64,000 nt of DNA. It comes from Homoserinimonas aerilata (GTDB lineage: Bacteria > Actinomycetota > Actinomycetes > Actinomycetales > Microbacteriaceae). Below are positions 53,677-63,849 of this stretch, one piece after another (position 1 is the first letter of the stretch; each line of letters starts with the position of its first letter). The notes under the pieces were generated by a model that made no database searches, was not told the DNA's origin, and worked only from the letters and a program-made list of their open reading frames with translations. The stretch lies in NCBI RefSeq assembly GCF_006716125.1, contig NZ_VFOM01000001.1, positions 2,076,499-2,140,498 on the forward strand. Reading direction: 5' to 3'. A program made the translations under genes and the position numbers.

Positions 53677-54045
53677 CTAAATAACCTCCGGTGCCAGCGA
53701 GACGATCTTCATGAACTTCTTGTCACGAAGCTCGCGACCGACCGGCCCGAAGATACGGGTACCGCGGGGGTCCCCATCCGCCTTCAGGATGACGGCAGCG
53801 TTCTCGTCAAACTTGATGTACGAGCCGTCGGGACGACGCGTCTCCTTCTTCGTGCGGACGATGACCGCCTTCACGATGTCGCCCTTCTTCACGTTGCCGC
53901 CCGGGATCGCATCCTTGACCGTGGCGACAATGACGTCACCCAGACCCGCATAACGACGGCCGGAGCCGCCGAGCACGCGAATCGTGAGCAGCGTCTTGGC
54001 GCCGGTGTTGTCGGCAACCTTGACTCTGGATTCCTGCTGAAGCAT
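53677..54045 (-). CDS. rplN: 50S ribosomal protein L14
   Basis: 122 residues, the invariant length. It begins [20 protein letters not shown], has [20 protein letters not shown] near residue 32-51 and ends [23 protein letters not shown]14 forms an intersubunit bridge. The ATG at 54045 follows a weak GAAAGG. It begins the spc half of the continuous cluster, 29 bp after rpsQ. Confidence 0.97.
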   Translation of the reverse strand: MLQQESRVKVADNTGAKTLLTIRVLGGSGRRYAGLGDVIVATVKDAIPGGNVKKGDIVKAVIVRTKKETRRPDGSYIKFDENAAVILKADGDPRGTRIFGPVGRELRDKKFMKIVSLAPEVI

Positions 54046-54074
54046 CTCTTATACCTTTCAGAGCAAGCCGAGGC

Positions 54075-54383
54075 TTACTTGGCCTTCTCGAGAATCTCGA
54101 CCAGGCGCCAGCGCTTCGTGGCGCTGAGCGGACGGGTCTCGCTGATGACGACCAGGTCGCCGATACCGGCGGAGTTGGTCTCGTCGTGAACCTTGCGCTT
54201 CTCGGTGCGGCGGATGACCTTGCCGTACAGCGGGTGCTTCACGCGGTCCTCAACCTCGACGACGATGGTCTTGTCCATCTTGTCGCTGGTGACGTAGCCG
54301 CGCTGCGTCTTGCGGTAGCCGCGGACGAGCTTGGCGTCGTCGGCGACAGGTGCTGCGGTCTTCGCAGCCTCAGTCTTAGCCAT
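54075..54383 (-). CDS. rpsQ: 30S ribosomal protein S17
   Basis: 102 residues, about 17 longer than E. coli S17 at the N-terminus ([20 protein letters not shown]). The core [20 protein letters not shown] and [20 protein letters not shown] then [19 protein letters not shown] is conserved. It shares one base with rpmC. Confidence 0.97.
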   Translation of the reverse strand: MAKTEAAKTAAPVADDAKLVRGYRKTQRGYVTSDKMDKTIVVEVEDRVKHPLYGKVIRRTEKRKVHDETNSAGIGDLVVISETRPLSATKRWRLVEILEKAK

Positions 54384-54709
54384 TACTTGGCCTCCTCAGT
54401 CTCGGCGGCCTCGGGAGCCGCAGCTGCGGCATCCTTCTTGGCCTTCGTCTTCTTCTCGGCCTTGGCCGGAGCCTCAACCGGGGCGGGCGTCGCACGGATG
54501 CCCAGCTCACGCTCACGGATGACCGTGTAGATGCGGGAGATGTCGCGCTTGACAGCGCGCAGGCGGCCATGGCTCTCGAGCTGACCGGTGGCCGACTGGA
54601 AGCGCAGGTTGAACAGCTCCTCCTTGGCCTTCTTCAGCTCGTCGAGGAGACGACCATCTTCAAAAGTGTCGAGCTCGGTGGGGCTGAGCTCCTTGGATCC
54701 GATCGCCAT
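54383..54709 (-). CDS. rpmC: 50S ribosomal protein L29 with Ala/Lys-rich tail
   Basis: 108 residues; most L29 proteins have 60-75. The core covers about 1-75 with [20 protein letters not shown] and [19 protein letters not shown]. The C-terminal 30 residues ([20 protein letters not shown]) are low-complexity. L29 lies at the peptide exit and helps dock SRP and trigger factor, so the tail may lie near the exit tunnel. It overlaps rplP and rpsQ by 1 nt each. Confidence 0.96.
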   Translation of the reverse strand: MAIGSKELSPTELDTFEDGRLLDELKKAKEELFNLRFQSATGQLESHGRLRAVKRDISRIYTVIRERELGIRATPAPVEAPAKAEKKTKAKKDAAAAAPEAAETEEAK

Positions 54710-55128
54710 TATGCGTCGCCCTCCTCGCGCTTGATGATGCGCGCCTTAAGTGGAAGCTTGTGGATAGCACGGGTGAGTGCCTCGCGGGCAACGGTCTCGT
54801 CGACGCCGGCGAGCTCGAAGAGCACGCGACCCGGCTTGACGTTGGCGACCCACCACTCGGGCGAACCCTTACCGGAACCCATGCGGGTCTCGGCCGGCTT
54901 CTTGGTCAGCGGGCGGTCGGGGTAGATGTTGATCCACACCTTTCCACCACGCTTGATGTGACGCGTCATGGCGATACGAGCGGCCTCGATCTGGCGGTTC
55001 GTGACGTACGCGGGCGTGATCGCCTGGATGCCGTACTCGCCGAACGACACAGTCGTACCACCGGTAGCGTGTCCGCTGCGACCGGGGTGGTGCTGCTTGC
55101 GGAACTTGACCTTACGTGGAATCAACAT
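54709..55128 (-). CDS. rplP: 50S ribosomal protein L16
   Basis: 139 residues. It begins [20 protein letters not shown] and carries [20 protein letters not shown] then [20 protein letters not shown], the L16 signature. L16 positions A-site tRNA. The ATG at 55128 lies 2 bp after rpsC. Confidence 0.97.
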   Translation of the reverse strand: MLIPRKVKFRKQHHPGRSGHATGGTTVSFGEYGIQAITPAYVTNRQIEAARIAMTRHIKRGGKVWINIYPDRPLTKKPAETRMGSGKGSPEWWVANVKPGRVLFELAGVDETVAREALTRAIHKLPLKARIIKREEGDA

Positions 55129-55130
55129 TG

Positions 55131-55934
55131 TTATGCCTCAACTCCTGCTGCTGCTACGGGAGCGGCCTCTGCCTTGGGGGCAGCACCAGCCGCACCGGCG
55201 CCCGCACCACGGCGGGGGCGGTCGTCACGGCGGTCATCACGACGCTCGGGGCGCGACGACTTCTGGTTGGCCTGCTCGCGGGCGAGCTCCTTGTTGGTGA
55301 TGTCACCCTTGTAGATCCAGACCTTCACGCCGATGCGGCCGAAGGTGGTGCGGGCCTCGTAGAAGCCGTAATCGATGTTCGCGCGCAGAGTGTGCAGCGG
55401 AACGCGACCCTCACGGTAGAACTCCGAGCGGCTCATCTCGGCGCCACCGAGGCGGCCCGAGACCTGGATGCGAACACCCTTGACCAGCGAGGAACGCTGG
55501 GCGCCCTGCAGGCCCTTGCGCATCGCGCGGCGGAAGGCCACACGAGCGGCAAGCTGCTCAGCGATGCCCTGGGCGACCAGCTGCGCTTCAGCCTCGGGGT
55601 TCTTCACCTCGAGGATGTTCAGCTGGATCTGCTTCTTCGTGAGCTTCTCGAGGTCGGTGCGGATGCGCTCCGCCTCGGCGCCACGACGACCGATCACGAT
55701 GCCCGGACGGGCGGTGTGAATGTCGACGCGAACGCGGTCACGGGTGCGCTCGATCTCGATGCGGGCCACGCCTGCACGGTCCAGCGACGTCTTGAGCAGG
55801 TTGCGGATCTTGATGTCCTCAGCCACGAAGTCGGCGTAGCGCTGACCGGGCTTGGTGCTGTCGGCGAACCACCGCGACACATGGTCGGTGGTGATTCCCA
55901 GACGGAAACCGTAGGGATTTACTTTCTGGCCCAT
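55131..55934 (-). CDS. rpsC: 30S ribosomal protein S3
   Basis: 267 residues. The KH domain includes [20 protein letters not shown] and [20 protein letters not shown] near residue 60-95, and the C-terminal domain [20 protein letters not shown] and [20 protein letters not shown]. The last 45 residues ([20 protein letters not shown]) are an Arg/Asp then Ala-rich tail, common in this phylum. S3 lines the mRNA entry and has helicase activity. It overlaps rplV by 1 nt. Confidence 0.97.
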   Translation of the reverse strand: MGQKVNPYGFRLGITTDHVSRWFADSTKPGQRYADFVAEDIKIRNLLKTSLDRAGVARIEIERTRDRVRVDIHTARPGIVIGRRGAEAERIRTDLEKLTKKQIQLNILEVKNPEAEAQLVAQGIAEQLAARVAFRRAMRKGLQGAQRSSLVKGVRIQVSGRLGGAEMSRSEFYREGRVPLHTLRANIDYGFYEARTTFGRIGVKVWIYKGDITNKELAREQANQKSSRPERRDDRRDDRPRRGAGAGAAGAAPKAEAAPVAAAGVEA

Positions 55935-56329
55935 TACTTCTTTCCTGCCTTCGCAGTCGTCTTATTCGCCTCGGCCTCATCCGGCGTGGCCAGGACCACG
56001 GTGATGTGGCTGGTGCGCTTCAGGATCTGGAACGCACGACCCTGCGCACGCGGCTGGAACCGCTTGAGCGTCGTGCCCTCGTCGACGTAGGCCTGGCTCA
56101 CGTACAGGTCCTGCTCATCCAGGAAGCTGTTGCTGGCATCCGCCTTGACCCGTGCGTTCGCGATCGCCGAAGCGACCAGCTTGTACACGGGCTCACTCGC
56201 ACCCTGCGGCGCGAACTTGAGGATGGCCAGGGCTTCCTGAGCCTGCTTGCCGCGGATCATGTTGACGACACGACGAGCCTTCATAGGGGTCACGCGGATG
56301 TGACGCACGCGTGCGATCGACTCCACCAT
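55934..56329 (-). CDS. rplV: 50S ribosomal protein L22
   Basis: 131 residues. It starts [20 protein letters not shown] and has [20 protein letters not shown], with the tunnel loop near [20 protein letters not shown], the site where macrolide-resistance changes occur in other bacteria. The ATG at 56329 follows GGAGGTAGAGA. It lies 24 bp after rpsS. Confidence 0.97.
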   Translation of the reverse strand: MVESIARVRHIRVTPMKARRVVNMIRGKQAQEALAILKFAPQGASEPVYKLVASAIANARVKADASNSFLDEQDLYVSQAYVDEGTTLKRFQPRAQGRAFQILKRTSHITVVLATPDEAEANKTTAKAGKK

Positions 56330-56353
56330 TTCTCTACCTCCTTCGCCACCGCG

Positions 56354-56635
56354 TTAGCGGCGACGACCCTTCTTGTCGTCCTTCACGTGTCCACGGAAGG
56401 TGCGCGTGGGAGCGAACTCACCGAGCTTGTGCCCCACCATGGTCTCGGTGATGAACACCGGGATGTGCTTGCGACCGTCATGCACCGCGATGGTGTGCCC
56501 CAGGAACGCGGGAACAATCATCGAGCGGCGCGACCAGGTCTTGATCACGTTCTTTGTGCTGGCCTCGTTCTGCGCTGCGACCTTGCGAAACAGGTGGTCG
56601 TCAACGAAGGGGCCCTTCTTAAGACTGCGTGGCAT
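56354..56635 (-). CDS. rpsS: 30S ribosomal protein S19
   Basis: 93 residues. It begins [20 protein letters not shown] and ends [20 protein letters not shown], the family signature. S19 sits in the head near S13. The ATG at 56635 follows GAAGAG; the longer in-frame extension into rplB is rejected. It is 14 bp after rplB. Confidence 0.97.
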   Translation of the reverse strand: MPRSLKKGPFVDDHLFRKVAAQNEASTKNVIKTWSRRSMIVPAFLGHTIAVHDGRKHIPVFITETMVGHKLGEFAPTRTFRGHVKDDKKGRRR

Positions 56636-56649
56636 CTCTTCTACAACTC

Positions 56650-57489
56650 CTACTTGCGCTTCTTGCCGACAGTGCGGCGACGAACGATGAGCTTGTCGCT
56701 CTCGAGCTTTGACTTGCGGGTGCGACCCTCGGACTGGCCCCACGGGCTGACGGGGTGACGACCACCGGACGTCTTGCCCTCACCACCACCGTGCGGGTGG
56801 TCGACCGGGTTCATGGCGACACCACGGACTGTCGGGCGAACGCCCTTCCAGCGCATACGGCCGGCCTTGCCCCAGTTGATGTTCGACTGCTCGGCGTTGC
56901 CGACCTCGCCGATCGTGGCGCGGCAGCGAGCATCCACGTTGCGGATCTCGCCGGACGGCATACGCAGCTGGGCGTAGGGGCCATCCTTCGCGACGAGACG
57001 CACCGAAGAACCAGCGGAGCGGGCGATCTTGGCGCCGCCGCCCGGCTTGAGCTCGATCGCGTGAATGACGGTACCGACCGGGATGTTGCGCAGCGGCAGG
57101 TTGTTGCCCGGCTTGATGTCCGCGCCAGCACCCGACTCGACGATGTCGCCCTGCTTGAGCTTCTCCGGCGCGATGATGTAACGCTTCGTGCCGTCAAGGT
57201 AGTGCAGCAGCGCGATACGGGCGGTGCGGTTGGGGTCGTACTCGATGTGAGCGACCTTGGCGTTGACGCCGTCCTTGTCATTGCGACGGAAGTCGATCAC
57301 GCGGTACTGGCGCTTGTGGCCACCACCGATGTGACGCGTCGTGATGCGACCGGAGTTGTTGCGGCCACCCGTCTTGGGCAGGGGGCGCAGCAGCGACTTC
57401 TCGGGAGTCGACCGCGTGATCTCGGCGAAATCTGCCACCGAGGAACCGCGACGACCCGGGGTCGTGGGCTTGTACTTACGAATTGCCAT
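56650..57489 (-). CDS. rplB: 50S ribosomal protein L2
   Basis: 279 residues, the usual length. It starts [20 protein letters not shown], has [20 protein letters not shown] near residue 43-62 and the C-terminal [20 protein letters not shown] near 228, containing the His implicated in peptidyl-transferase structure. The ATG at 57489 lies 18 bp after rplW. Confidence 0.98.
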   Translation of the reverse strand: MAIRKYKPTTPGRRGSSVADFAEITRSTPEKSLLRPLPKTGGRNNSGRITTRHIGGGHKRQYRVIDFRRNDKDGVNAKVAHIEYDPNRTARIALLHYLDGTKRYIIAPEKLKQGDIVESGAGADIKPGNNLPLRNIPVGTVIHAIELKPGGGAKIARSAGSSVRLVAKDGPYAQLRMPSGEIRNVDARCRATIGEVGNAEQSNINWGKAGRMRWKGVRPTVRGVAMNPVDHPHGGGEGKTSGGRHPVSPWGQSEGRTRKSKLESDKLIVRRRTVGKKRK

Positions 57490-57507
57490 GGGTTATTCCT
57501 CTGCTCC

Positions 57508-57807
57508 CTAGCCGACAGCCGTGAAGATGTCGATGGAACCGGCCTTGAGCGTCACGATGGCGCGCTTGGTGTTCTTGCGCTTACCAGTACCGAACTTGGT
57601 ACGACGGGTCTTGCCCTGCTTGTTGAGAGTGTTGATCGACGCGACCTGCACGCTGAAGATCTTCTCAATGGCGAGCTTGATCTCGGTCTTGTTCGAACGG
57701 GGGTCCACCTCGAAGGTGTACTTGCCCTGATCGATCAGGCTGTAGCTCTTCTCGGAGACGACCGGGGCGATGATGACGTCGCGCGGGTCCTTGTACGTGG
57801 CGCTCAT
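57508..57807 (-). CDS. rplW: 50S ribosomal protein L23
   Basis: 99 residues. It begins [20 protein letters not shown] and shows [20 protein letters not shown], then [21 protein letters not shown]23 is the trigger-factor and SRP docking protein at the tunnel exit. Its start overlaps the rplD stop by 4 nt. Confidence 0.97.
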   Translation of the reverse strand: MSATYKDPRDVIIAPVVSEKSYSLIDQGKYTFEVDPRSNKTEIKLAIEKIFSVQVASINTLNKQGKTRRTKFGTGKRKNTKRAIVTLKAGSIDIFTAVG

Positions 57808-58472
57808 GCGGTCACCTTCGCTTCCTTGTCAGATGCTGCGCTCTCGCCCTTGGGGGCGACGAACGCGTCGAACGCACCCTTGGTGAAGACGAGGTCGTCG
57901 CTCACGACCACGTCGTAGGCGTTCAGCTGGTCGTGGGTGATCACGTGAATCGTGGAAAGGTTTCGCACGCTCTTGTAGCTCACCTCGTCGTCACGCTGGA
58001 GAACGATCAGGATGTTCTTGCTCTCGGCGATGTTGCCGAGCAGCTCGGCAACAGCCTTCGTTGAGGGCACATCTCCCAGGGAGAGCGACTCGACGACATG
58101 GATGCGTCCGCCGCGTGCCCGGTCGGAGAGCGTGCCGCGGAGAGCGGCAGCGATCATCTTCTTGGGGGTGCGCTGGGCGTAGTCGCGCGGCACGGGTCCG
58201 TGGACGATGCCACCACCCTTGTGCTGCGGCATACGGACCGAACCCTGACGGGCGCGGCCGGTGCCCTTCTGCTTGAACGGCTTGCGGCCCGAGCCTGAAA
58301 CCTCGCCGCGACCCTTGGTCTTGTGCGTGCCCTGGCGAGCCGCGGCGCGCTGCGCCACGACAACCTGGTGGATCAGGGGGACGTTGGTCTGGACGTCGAA
58401 GATCTCGGCGGGAAGGTCGACCGAGCCGACCTTCTTGCCCTTGACGTCGACGACATCGATTGCGGTAGCCAT
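57804..58472 (-). CDS. rplD: 50S ribosomal protein L4
   Basis: 222 residues. The tunnel-loop region reads [20 protein letters not shown] then [20 protein letters not shown] near residue 45-85. In gamma-proteobacteria L4 represses the S10 operon through the leader; whether that happens here is unknown. The C-terminal extension ([19 protein letters not shown]) is short. It lies 4 bp after rplC. Confidence 0.97.
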   Translation of the reverse strand: MATAIDVVDVKGKKVGSVDLPAEIFDVQTNVPLIHQVVVAQRAAARQGTHKTKGRGEVSGSGRKPFKQKGTGRARQGSVRMPQHKGGGIVHGPVPRDYAQRTPKKMIAAALRGTLSDRARGGRIHVVESLSLGDVPSTKAVAELLGNIAESKNILIVLQRDDEVSYKSVRNLSTIHVITHDQLNAYDVVVSDDLVFTKGAFDAFVAPKGESAASDKEAKVTA

Positions 58473-58476
58473 GGAA

Positions 58477-59127
58477 CTAGGCTCCCTTCACTGCGTTGCG
58501 AACGAACACGATGCGGCCACGAGCACCGGGAACCGCGCCCTTGACGAGCAGCAGACCCTTCTCGAGGTCGACAGCGTGGACCGTGAGGCCCTGGACGGTG
58601 ACGCGGTCGCCACCCATACGACCGGCCATGCGCATGCCCTTGAAGACACGGCTGGGGGTCGACGAGGCGCCGATCGAACCCGGCTTGCGGTGGTTGCGGT
58701 GCGCACCGTGCGACGCCGAGACACCGGCGAAGTTGTGGCGCTTCATGACACCGGCGAAACCCTTGCCCTTGCTGGTGCCGACGACGTCGACCTTCTTGCC
58801 GGCCTCGAAGATGTCAACCGCGATCTCCTGGCCGAGCGAGTAGTCGCCGGCGTCGGAGGTGCGAACCTCGGTGAGGTGACGGCGCGGCGTGACGCCGGCC
58901 TTGTCGAAGTGACCGGTCGCAGGCTTGTTCGCCTTGCGCGGGTCGATCTGGCCGTAAGCGATCTGGACGGCACTGTAGCCGTCGACCTCAGGAGTACGAA
59001 CCTGGGTGACGACGTTGGGGGTGATCTCGATGACGGTGACGGGGATCAGCTTGTTGTTGGCGTCCCAGACCTGAGTCATGCCGAGCTTCTTGCCCAGCAG
59101 ACCCTTGCGAGTCGTAAGTTTAGACAT
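58477..59127 (-). CDS. rplC: 50S ribosomal protein L3
   Basis: 216 residues. It starts [20 protein letters not shown], has [20 protein letters not shown] near residue 122-141 and [20 protein letters not shown] near 166-185. The Gln in this region is the usual site of PrmB methylation. L3 is an assembly initiator. The ATG at 59127 is 28 bp after rpsJ. Confidence 0.97.
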   Translation of the reverse strand: MSKLTTRKGLLGKKLGMTQVWDANNKLIPVTVIEITPNVVTQVRTPEVDGYSAVQIAYGQIDPRKANKPATGHFDKAGVTPRRHLTEVRTSDAGDYSLGQEIAVDIFEAGKKVDVVGTSKGKGFAGVMKRHNFAGVSASHGAHRNHRKPGSIGASSTPSRVFKGMRMAGRMGGDRVTVQGLTVHAVDLEKGLLLVKGAVPGARGRIVFVRNAVKGA

Positions 59128-59155
59128 GGGTTCCCTCAGAACTGTTCAGGCTCGA

Positions 59156-59464
59156 CTAGAGCTTGATCTCGATGTTGACGTCGGCCGGCAGGTCGAGACG
59201 CATGAGCGAGTCGACAGCCTTCGGAGTCGGGTCAATGATGTCGATCAGGCGCTTGTGGGTGCGCTTCTCGAAGTGCTCGCGGCTGTCCTTGTACTTGTGA
59301 GGAGAGCGGATCACGACGACCACGTTCTTCTCCGTAGGAAGGGGCACCGGACCGACCACCGTCGCGCCCGCACGGGTCACCGTGTCGACGATCTTGCGCG
59401 CCGAGCTGTCGATGACCTCGTGGTCGTACGACTTAAGTCGAATGCGGATCTTCTGTCCCGCCAT
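59156..59464 (-). CDS. rpsJ: 30S ribosomal protein S10
   Basis: 102 residues. It begins [20 protein letters not shown] and ends [17 protein letters not shown]; the central [20 protein letters not shown] is invariant. S10 also acts as NusE in antitermination. The ATG at 59464 is the family start; an upstream in-frame ATG is rejected. First gene of the long S10-spc cluster, with a leader of about 320 nt if the promoter at 59789 is used. Confidence 0.97.
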   Translation of the reverse strand: MAGQKIRIRLKSYDHEVIDSSARKIVDTVTRAGATVVGPVPLPTEKNVVVVIRSPHKYKDSREHFEKRTHKRLIDIIDPTPKAVDSLMRLDLPADVNIEIKL

Positions 59465-59943
59465 GTCTGACTCTCTCTCTTTAGTACCAAATGCGTTCTC
59501 ACGCACACGCTGCGGAGCACTTCTGCTGTCGCACCACTGTTTTTATGTCAAACGCCAGGTCTTGTGACCCGACACCGTACCGACCCCCGCGCTCGGGCGC
59601 GTCACGCCCTTCCGAGGAAGAGCGGGCACACGTCTGACCGCGTTTTATCGAGTGTCGATTAAGCTTTGTCCTGCTACCCGCGGCCTAGACGCTCACCCGG
59701 GCCTGAACCCGAGCGTCAAATCTATGCACTGCCTGGCAGTGATTCCGGCCTCGGTCACGGGGACCAGGCGGAAATGTTGAACTAGACGAGTTTGCCACAT
59801 TCCTGACGCTGCTGCAACCCGGGCGTGTCGCGCTCGGCGTGTCGCGCAAAAAGGGCGGTTCTGACGCGCTGTGCGCCCCCGTTTGGGGCGTGCGCGCCCG
59901 CCCGCTCGAGCAGGGGCGCGCACACGCGGAAAAAGCGGAGGGG
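59465..59943. other. Intergenic region upstream of rpsJ
   Basis: 479 bp with no coding frame I trust. Contents: a candidate promoter (59789-59817); a palindrome CACTGCC-T-GGCAGTG (59727-59741); a hairpin of GACGCTC (59688-59694) with GAGCGTC (59711-59717); and a 10-bp hairpin GTGCGCGCCC (59890-59899) with GGGCGCGCAC (59914-59923) just after the antitoxin-like gene, which may end that transcript. A leader with several structures suggests autogenous control of the S10 operon but no known leader motif was recognised. Confidence 0.5.
59789..59817 (-). promoter_or_regulatory. Candidate promoter of the S10 operon
   Basis: Minus-strand TTGCAG (59817-59812), 17-nt spacer, CAAACT (59794-59789). It is the best sigma-70-like match in the region upstream of rpsJ. 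Confidence 0.45.
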
Positions 59944-60156
59944 CTAGTCGGTGCCGACGCGCTTGTCGGCCTCGGCGCGGGCGTCGCCCACCTGTCCGGC
60001 GAACTTGCCGCCCGTCACCTTGTTGACGACATCCTCCGCACCGTCGAGGACCTTGTCGCTGATGTCCTCAGCCTGCTCGCTCTTCAGCGCATCCTTCACC
60101 TTGTCGTCGGCGAGGAACTCCTGCGCCTTCTTGGTGATGTCATCGAATCCGGCCAT
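59944..60156 (-). CDS. MT0933/Rv0909-like small protein (annotated as antitoxin in relatives)
   Basis: 70 residues, acidic and helical, MAGFDDITKKAQEFLADDKV with the signature VVNKVTGGKFAGQVGDARAE near the C-terminus, which matches the MT0933-type antitoxin family. In M. tuberculosis Rv0909 is proposed as an antitoxin, but here no toxin gene is adjacent, so a different role (stress or DNA-related) is as likely. The ATG at 60156 follows AAGGAG at a good distance; an upstream start at 60183 is less likely. Confidence 0.7.
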   Translation of the reverse strand: MAGFDDITKKAQEFLADDKVKDALKSEQAEDISDKVLDGAEDVVNKVTGGKFAGQVGDARAEADKRVGTD

Positions 60157-60247
60157 TGTCGACTCCTTAGTCTGGGGAACCATCGGAAGCCCACCCTACG
60201 TCGCAGCCGATCGCTCCACCAGAGGTGGCCCCGAGCATCCGGGAACG

Positions 60248-60283
60248 ACGAAGGGGCCGAGCCTTTCGGCTCGACCCCTTCGT
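60248..60283 (-). terminator. Terminator of the rpsG-fusA-tuf transcript
   Basis: ACGAAGGGGCCGAGCC (60248-60263), loop TTTC, GGCTCGACCCCTTCGT (60268-60283): 16 bp with one mismatch. It lies 58 bp past the tuf stop on the minus strand. Confidence 0.8.
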
Positions 60284-60295
60284 GTTGGTGGGTTT

Positions 60296-60321
60296 GGTTT
60301 CGATACGCTCGCTACTCAACC
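60296..60321. repeat. Dispersed repeat GGTTTCGA...CTCAACC family (copy 3)
   Basis: 26 nt starting GGTTTCGATACGCTCG and ending CTACTCAACC, between tuf and its terminator. This is the short form of the repeat at 3467-3500 and 45240-45273. Confidence 0.75.
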
Positions 60322-60340
60322 CGCCAGGTTGTTGCTGTTA

Positions 60341-61534
60341 CTACTTGAGAACCTTGACAACCTTGCCGGCGCCAACGGTGCGGCCACCCTCACGGATAGC
60401 GAAGCCGAGGCCCTCTTCCATGGCGATGGGCTGAATGAGCTCAACCGTCATCTCGGTGGTGTCACCAGGCATGACCATCTCGGTGCCCTCGGGCAGCGTG
60501 ATGACGCCGGTGACGTCGGTGGTGCGGAAGTAGAACTGCGGGCGGTAGTTCGCGTAGAACGGGTTGTGGCGGCCACCCTCATCCTTGGAAAGGATGTAGG
60601 CGGTTCCCTCGAAGTTCGTGTGAGGGGTGACCGAACCCGGCTGTACGACGACCTGGCCGCGCTCGACATCCTCGCGCTTGGTGCCGCGGAGGAGCAGACC
60701 ACAGTTCTCGCCGGCCCAAGCCTCGTCGAGCTGCTTGTGGAACATCTCGATACCCGTGACCGTGGTCTTCTGCGTCGGGCGGATGCCGACGATCTCGACC
60801 TCGGAGTTGATCTTCAGCGTGCCACGCTCGGCGCGGCCCGTGACGACGGTTCCACGACCGGTGATCGTGAAGACGTCCTCGACCGGCATGAGGAAGGGCT
60901 TGTCCTTGTCGCGCACGGGGTCGGGGATGTTGTCGTCAGCGGCCTGCATGAGGTCGAGAACCGACTGAACCCACTTCTCGTCGCCCTCGAGAGCCTTGAG
61001 GCCCGAGACGCGAACGACAGGCGCGTTGTCGCCGTCGAACTCCTGGCTGGAGAGCAACTCGCGAACCTCGAGCTCGACGAGCTCCAGGATCTCCTCGTCG
61101 TCGACCATGTCGGACTTGTTCAGCGCGACCATCAGGTAGGGGACACCAACCTGGCGGGCGAGCAGAACGTGCTCACGGGTCTGAGCCATCGGGCCGTCGG
61201 TCGCCGCAACCACGAGGATCGCGCCGTCCATCTGAGCAGCACCGGTGATCATGTTCTTGATGTAGTCGGCGTGACCAGGGGCGTCGACGTGAGCGTAGTG
61301 GCGCTTCGGCGTCTCGTACTCGACGTGAGAGATGTTGATCGTGATACCACGCTGGCGCTCTTCAGGCGCCGAGTCGATCGTCGCGAAGTCACGCTGCACG
61401 TTGGTGGCCGACGGGTACTTGTCCGCGAGCACCTTCGAGATGGCTGCGGTAAGCGTGGTCTTGCCGTGGTCAACGTGACCGATGGTTCCGATGTTTACGT
61501 GCGGCTTGGTCCGCTCGAACTTGGCCTTAGCCAC
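60341..61534 (-). CDS. tuf: Elongation factor Tu
   Basis: 397 residues. G1 is [20 protein letters not shown] near residue 19-38, G2/switch [22 protein letters not shown]3 [20 protein letters not shown] near 81-100, and G4 [20 protein letters not shown] near 135. It brings aminoacyl-tRNA to the ribosome. The elfamycin-binding and C-terminal domains are complete ([20 protein letters not shown]). The ATG at 61534 follows AGGAGGA. The fusA gap is 117 bp. It is followed by the repeat and terminator described above. Confidence 0.98.
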   Translation of the reverse strand: MAKAKFERTKPHVNIGTIGHVDHGKTTLTAAISKVLADKYPSATNVQRDFATIDSAPEERQRGITINISHVEYETPKRHYAHVDAPGHADYIKNMITGAAQMDGAILVVAATDGPMAQTREHVLLARQVGVPYLMVALNKSDMVDDEEILELVELEVRELLSSQEFDGDNAPVVRVSGLKALEGDEKWVQSVLDLMQAADDNIPDPVRDKDKPFLMPVEDVFTITGRGTVVTGRAERGTLKINSEVEIVGIRPTQKTTVTGIEMFHKQLDEAWAGENCGLLLRGTKREDVERGQVVVQPGSVTPHTNFEGTAYILSKDEGGRHNPFYANYRPQFYFRTTDVTGVITLPEGTEMVMPGDTTEMTVELIQPIAMEEGLGFAIREGGRTVGAGKVVKVLK

Positions 61535-61651
61535 TGGGTCCTCCTCAGGACTCTGGTGTAGGCATCCGAATCAGTGGATTCCGATCGGATGCGCTACGGG
61601 GTGGAGTGTGTATTTATGTTACTCGGGACGGGATGTCCCTGCGAATTCGGG

Positions 61652-63766
61652 CTAGTCGCCCTTGTTCTTCTGGACGATCTCGTCGGCAACAGCCTTCGGG
61701 ACCTCCGCATAGCTGTCGAATGTCATCGAGTACACCGCACGGCCAGAGGTCTTGGACCTCAGGTCGCCAACATACCCGAACATTTCTGACAGCGGTACCT
61801 TCGCCGAGATGACCTTCACGCCCGTCGCGTCTTCCATGGCCTGGATCTGGCCACGACGGGAGTTGATGTCACCGATGACGTCACCCATGTATTCCTCAGG
61901 GGTGCGGACCTCGACGGCCATGAGCGGCTCCAGCAGCACGGGGTTCGCCTTGCGAGCGGCCTCCTTGTATGCCATGGATCCGGCGATCTTGAACGCCATC
62001 TCCGAGGAGTCGACGTCATGGTAGGCGCCGTCAAGCAGAATCGCCTTCACACCGACAGTCGGGAAGCCGGCGAGCACGCCCACCTGCATGGCCTCCTTGA
62101 TTCCGGCGTTCACCGAAGGAATGTACTCGCGCGGGATGCGACCGCCCGAAACCTTGTCCTCGAACTCGTAGGACACCTCCGCGGTGACCTCCATCGGCTC
62201 GAGAGCGATCTGCACCTTGGCGAACTGACCGGATCCACCGGTCTGCTTCTTGTGGGTGTAGTCGTACTTCTCGACCACGCGACGGATCGTCTCGCGGTAC
62301 GCAACCTGGGGCTTGCCCACGTTGGCCTCAACATGGAACTCGCGCTTCATGCGGTCAACGAGGATGTCGAGGTGAAGCTCACCCATTCCCTTGATGACGG
62401 TCTGGCCGGTGTCGATGTTCTGCTCGGTGCGGAACGTGGGATCCTCTTCGGCCAGCTTCTGGATGGCTGTTCCCAGCTTCTCCTGGTCGGCCTTGGTCTT
62501 CGGCTCGATGGCGACCTCGATGACCGGGTCGGGGAACGTCATCGACTCGAGAACAACCTGGTTGTTCGCGTCGCTGAGGGTGTCGCCCGTGGTGGTGTCC
62601 TTGAGGCCGATGACCGCGTAGATGTGCCCAGCGGTGACGCTGTCAACAGGGTTCTCCTTGTTGGCGTACATCTGGAACATCTTGCCGATGCGTTCCTTCT
62701 TGCCCTTGGTGGAGTTGATGATCGCTCCACCACTCTCAAGGAACCCCGAGTAGACGCGGATGAACGTGAGACGCCCGAAGAACGGGTGCACGGCAACCTT
62801 GAACGCGAGAGCCGCAAAGGGCTCCTTCGAGTCCGGCTTGCGCAGGATGACCTTCTCCTCGTCGCGCGGGTCGCGAGCCTCAGTGGCACCGACGTCGAGC
62901 GGGTTGGGGAGATAGTCGATGACTGCGTCGAGCATCGGCTGAACGCCGCGGTTCTTGAACGCCGAGCCACAGAGCACGGGGTAGATCTCGCTGGCCACGG
63001 TGAGCTTGCGAATGGCGCCCTTGATCTCGGCGACAGTCAGCTCTTCGCCACCGAAGTACTTCTCCATGAGCGCGTCGTCGGTCTCGGCGACGGTCTCGAG
63101 CAGAGCGGTGCGGTACTCCGCAGCCTTCTCCTTGAGATCCTCCGGGATCTCCTCGATGGCGTACTTGGCGCCCATCTCGACGTCACCCTTCGAGTCGCCA
63201 CGCCACGTGAGCGCGCGCATCTCAACGAGGTCGACAACACCCTCGAAGCCGGACTCCTCACCGATGGGCAGCTGAAGAACCAGCGGCTTGGCGCCGAGGC
63301 GCTTCACGATGGTGTCGACCGTGAAGTAGAAGTCGGCGCCCATCTTGTCCATCTTGTTGACGAAGCAGATGCGCGGGACGTTGTACTTGTCGGCCTGACG
63401 CCAGACAGTCTCCGACTGGGGCTCAACGCCCTCCTTGCCGTCGAACACCGCAACGGCACCGTCGAGGACGCGGAGCGAACGCTCCACCTCAACGGTGAAG
63501 TCGACGTGGCCGGGGGTGTCGATGATGTTGATCTGGTTGTTGTTCCAGAAACACGTGACAGCAGCGGAGGTGATCGTGATGCCACGCTCCTGCTCCTGCT
63601 CCATCCAGTCAGTCGTCGAGGCACCATCGTGGGTCTCGCCGATCTTGCGGTTGACGCCCGTGTAGAACAGGATGCGCTCAGTCGTTGTGGTCTTGCCGGC
63701 ATCGATGTGAGCCATGATGCCGATGTTGCGGACCTTGTTCAGGTCGGTGAGCACTTCCTGTGCCAC
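61652..63766 (-). CDS. fusA: Elongation factor G
   Basis: 704 residues. G1 [20 protein letters not shown] near residue 19-38, switch [22 protein letters not shown]3 [20 protein letters not shown] near 84, G4 [19 protein letters not shown] near 140. Domain IV includes [18 protein letters not shown] near 512 and the C-terminal [20 protein letters not shown]. It drives translocation. The ATG at 63766 follows AGGACCACC; the gap to rpsG is 83 bp and contains a hairpin. Confidence 0.98.
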   Translation of the reverse strand: MAQEVLTDLNKVRNIGIMAHIDAGKTTTTERILFYTGVNRKIGETHDGASTTDWMEQEQERGITITSAAVTCFWNNNQINIIDTPGHVDFTVEVERSLRVLDGAVAVFDGKEGVEPQSETVWRQADKYNVPRICFVNKMDKMGADFYFTVDTIVKRLGAKPLVLQLPIGEESGFEGVVDLVEMRALTWRGDSKGDVEMGAKYAIEEIPEDLKEKAAEYRTALLETVAETDDALMEKYFGGEELTVAEIKGAIRKLTVASEIYPVLCGSAFKNRGVQPMLDAVIDYLPNPLDVGATEARDPRDEEKVILRKPDSKEPFAALAFKVAVHPFFGRLTFIRVYSGFLESGGAIINSTKGKKERIGKMFQMYANKENPVDSVTAGHIYAVIGLKDTTTGDTLSDANNQVVLESMTFPDPVIEVAIEPKTKADQEKLGTAIQKLAEEDPTFRTEQNIDTGQTVIKGMGELHLDILVDRMKREFHVEANVGKPQVAYRETIRRVVEKYDYTHKKQTGGSGQFAKVQIALEPMEVTAEVSYEFEDKVSGGRIPREYIPSVNAGIKEAMQVGVLAGFPTVGVKAILLDGAYHDVDSSEMAFKIAGSMAYKEAARKANPVLLEPLMAVEVRTPEEYMGDVIGDINSRRGQIQAMEDATGVKVISAKVPLSEMFGYVGDLRSKTSGRAVYSMTFDSYAEVPKAVADEIVQKNKGD

Positions 63767-63803
63767 GGTGGTCCTCCGAAAGTTGGGGATGAATGTGATG
63801 TCA

Positions 63804-63839
63804 CAGTGCGGGCGGGCCGGTTAGGACCCGCCCGCACTG
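63804..63839 (-). other. Intergenic hairpin between rpsG and fusA
   Basis: CAGTGCGGGCGGG (63804-63816) pairs with CCCGCCCGCACTG (63827-63839) over 13 bp around a 10-nt loop. No T-tract follows on the minus strand, so it more likely modulates the ratio of rpsG to fusA or mRNA stability than ends transcription. Confidence 0.65.
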
Positions 63840-63849
63840 CAGGTGCCCA

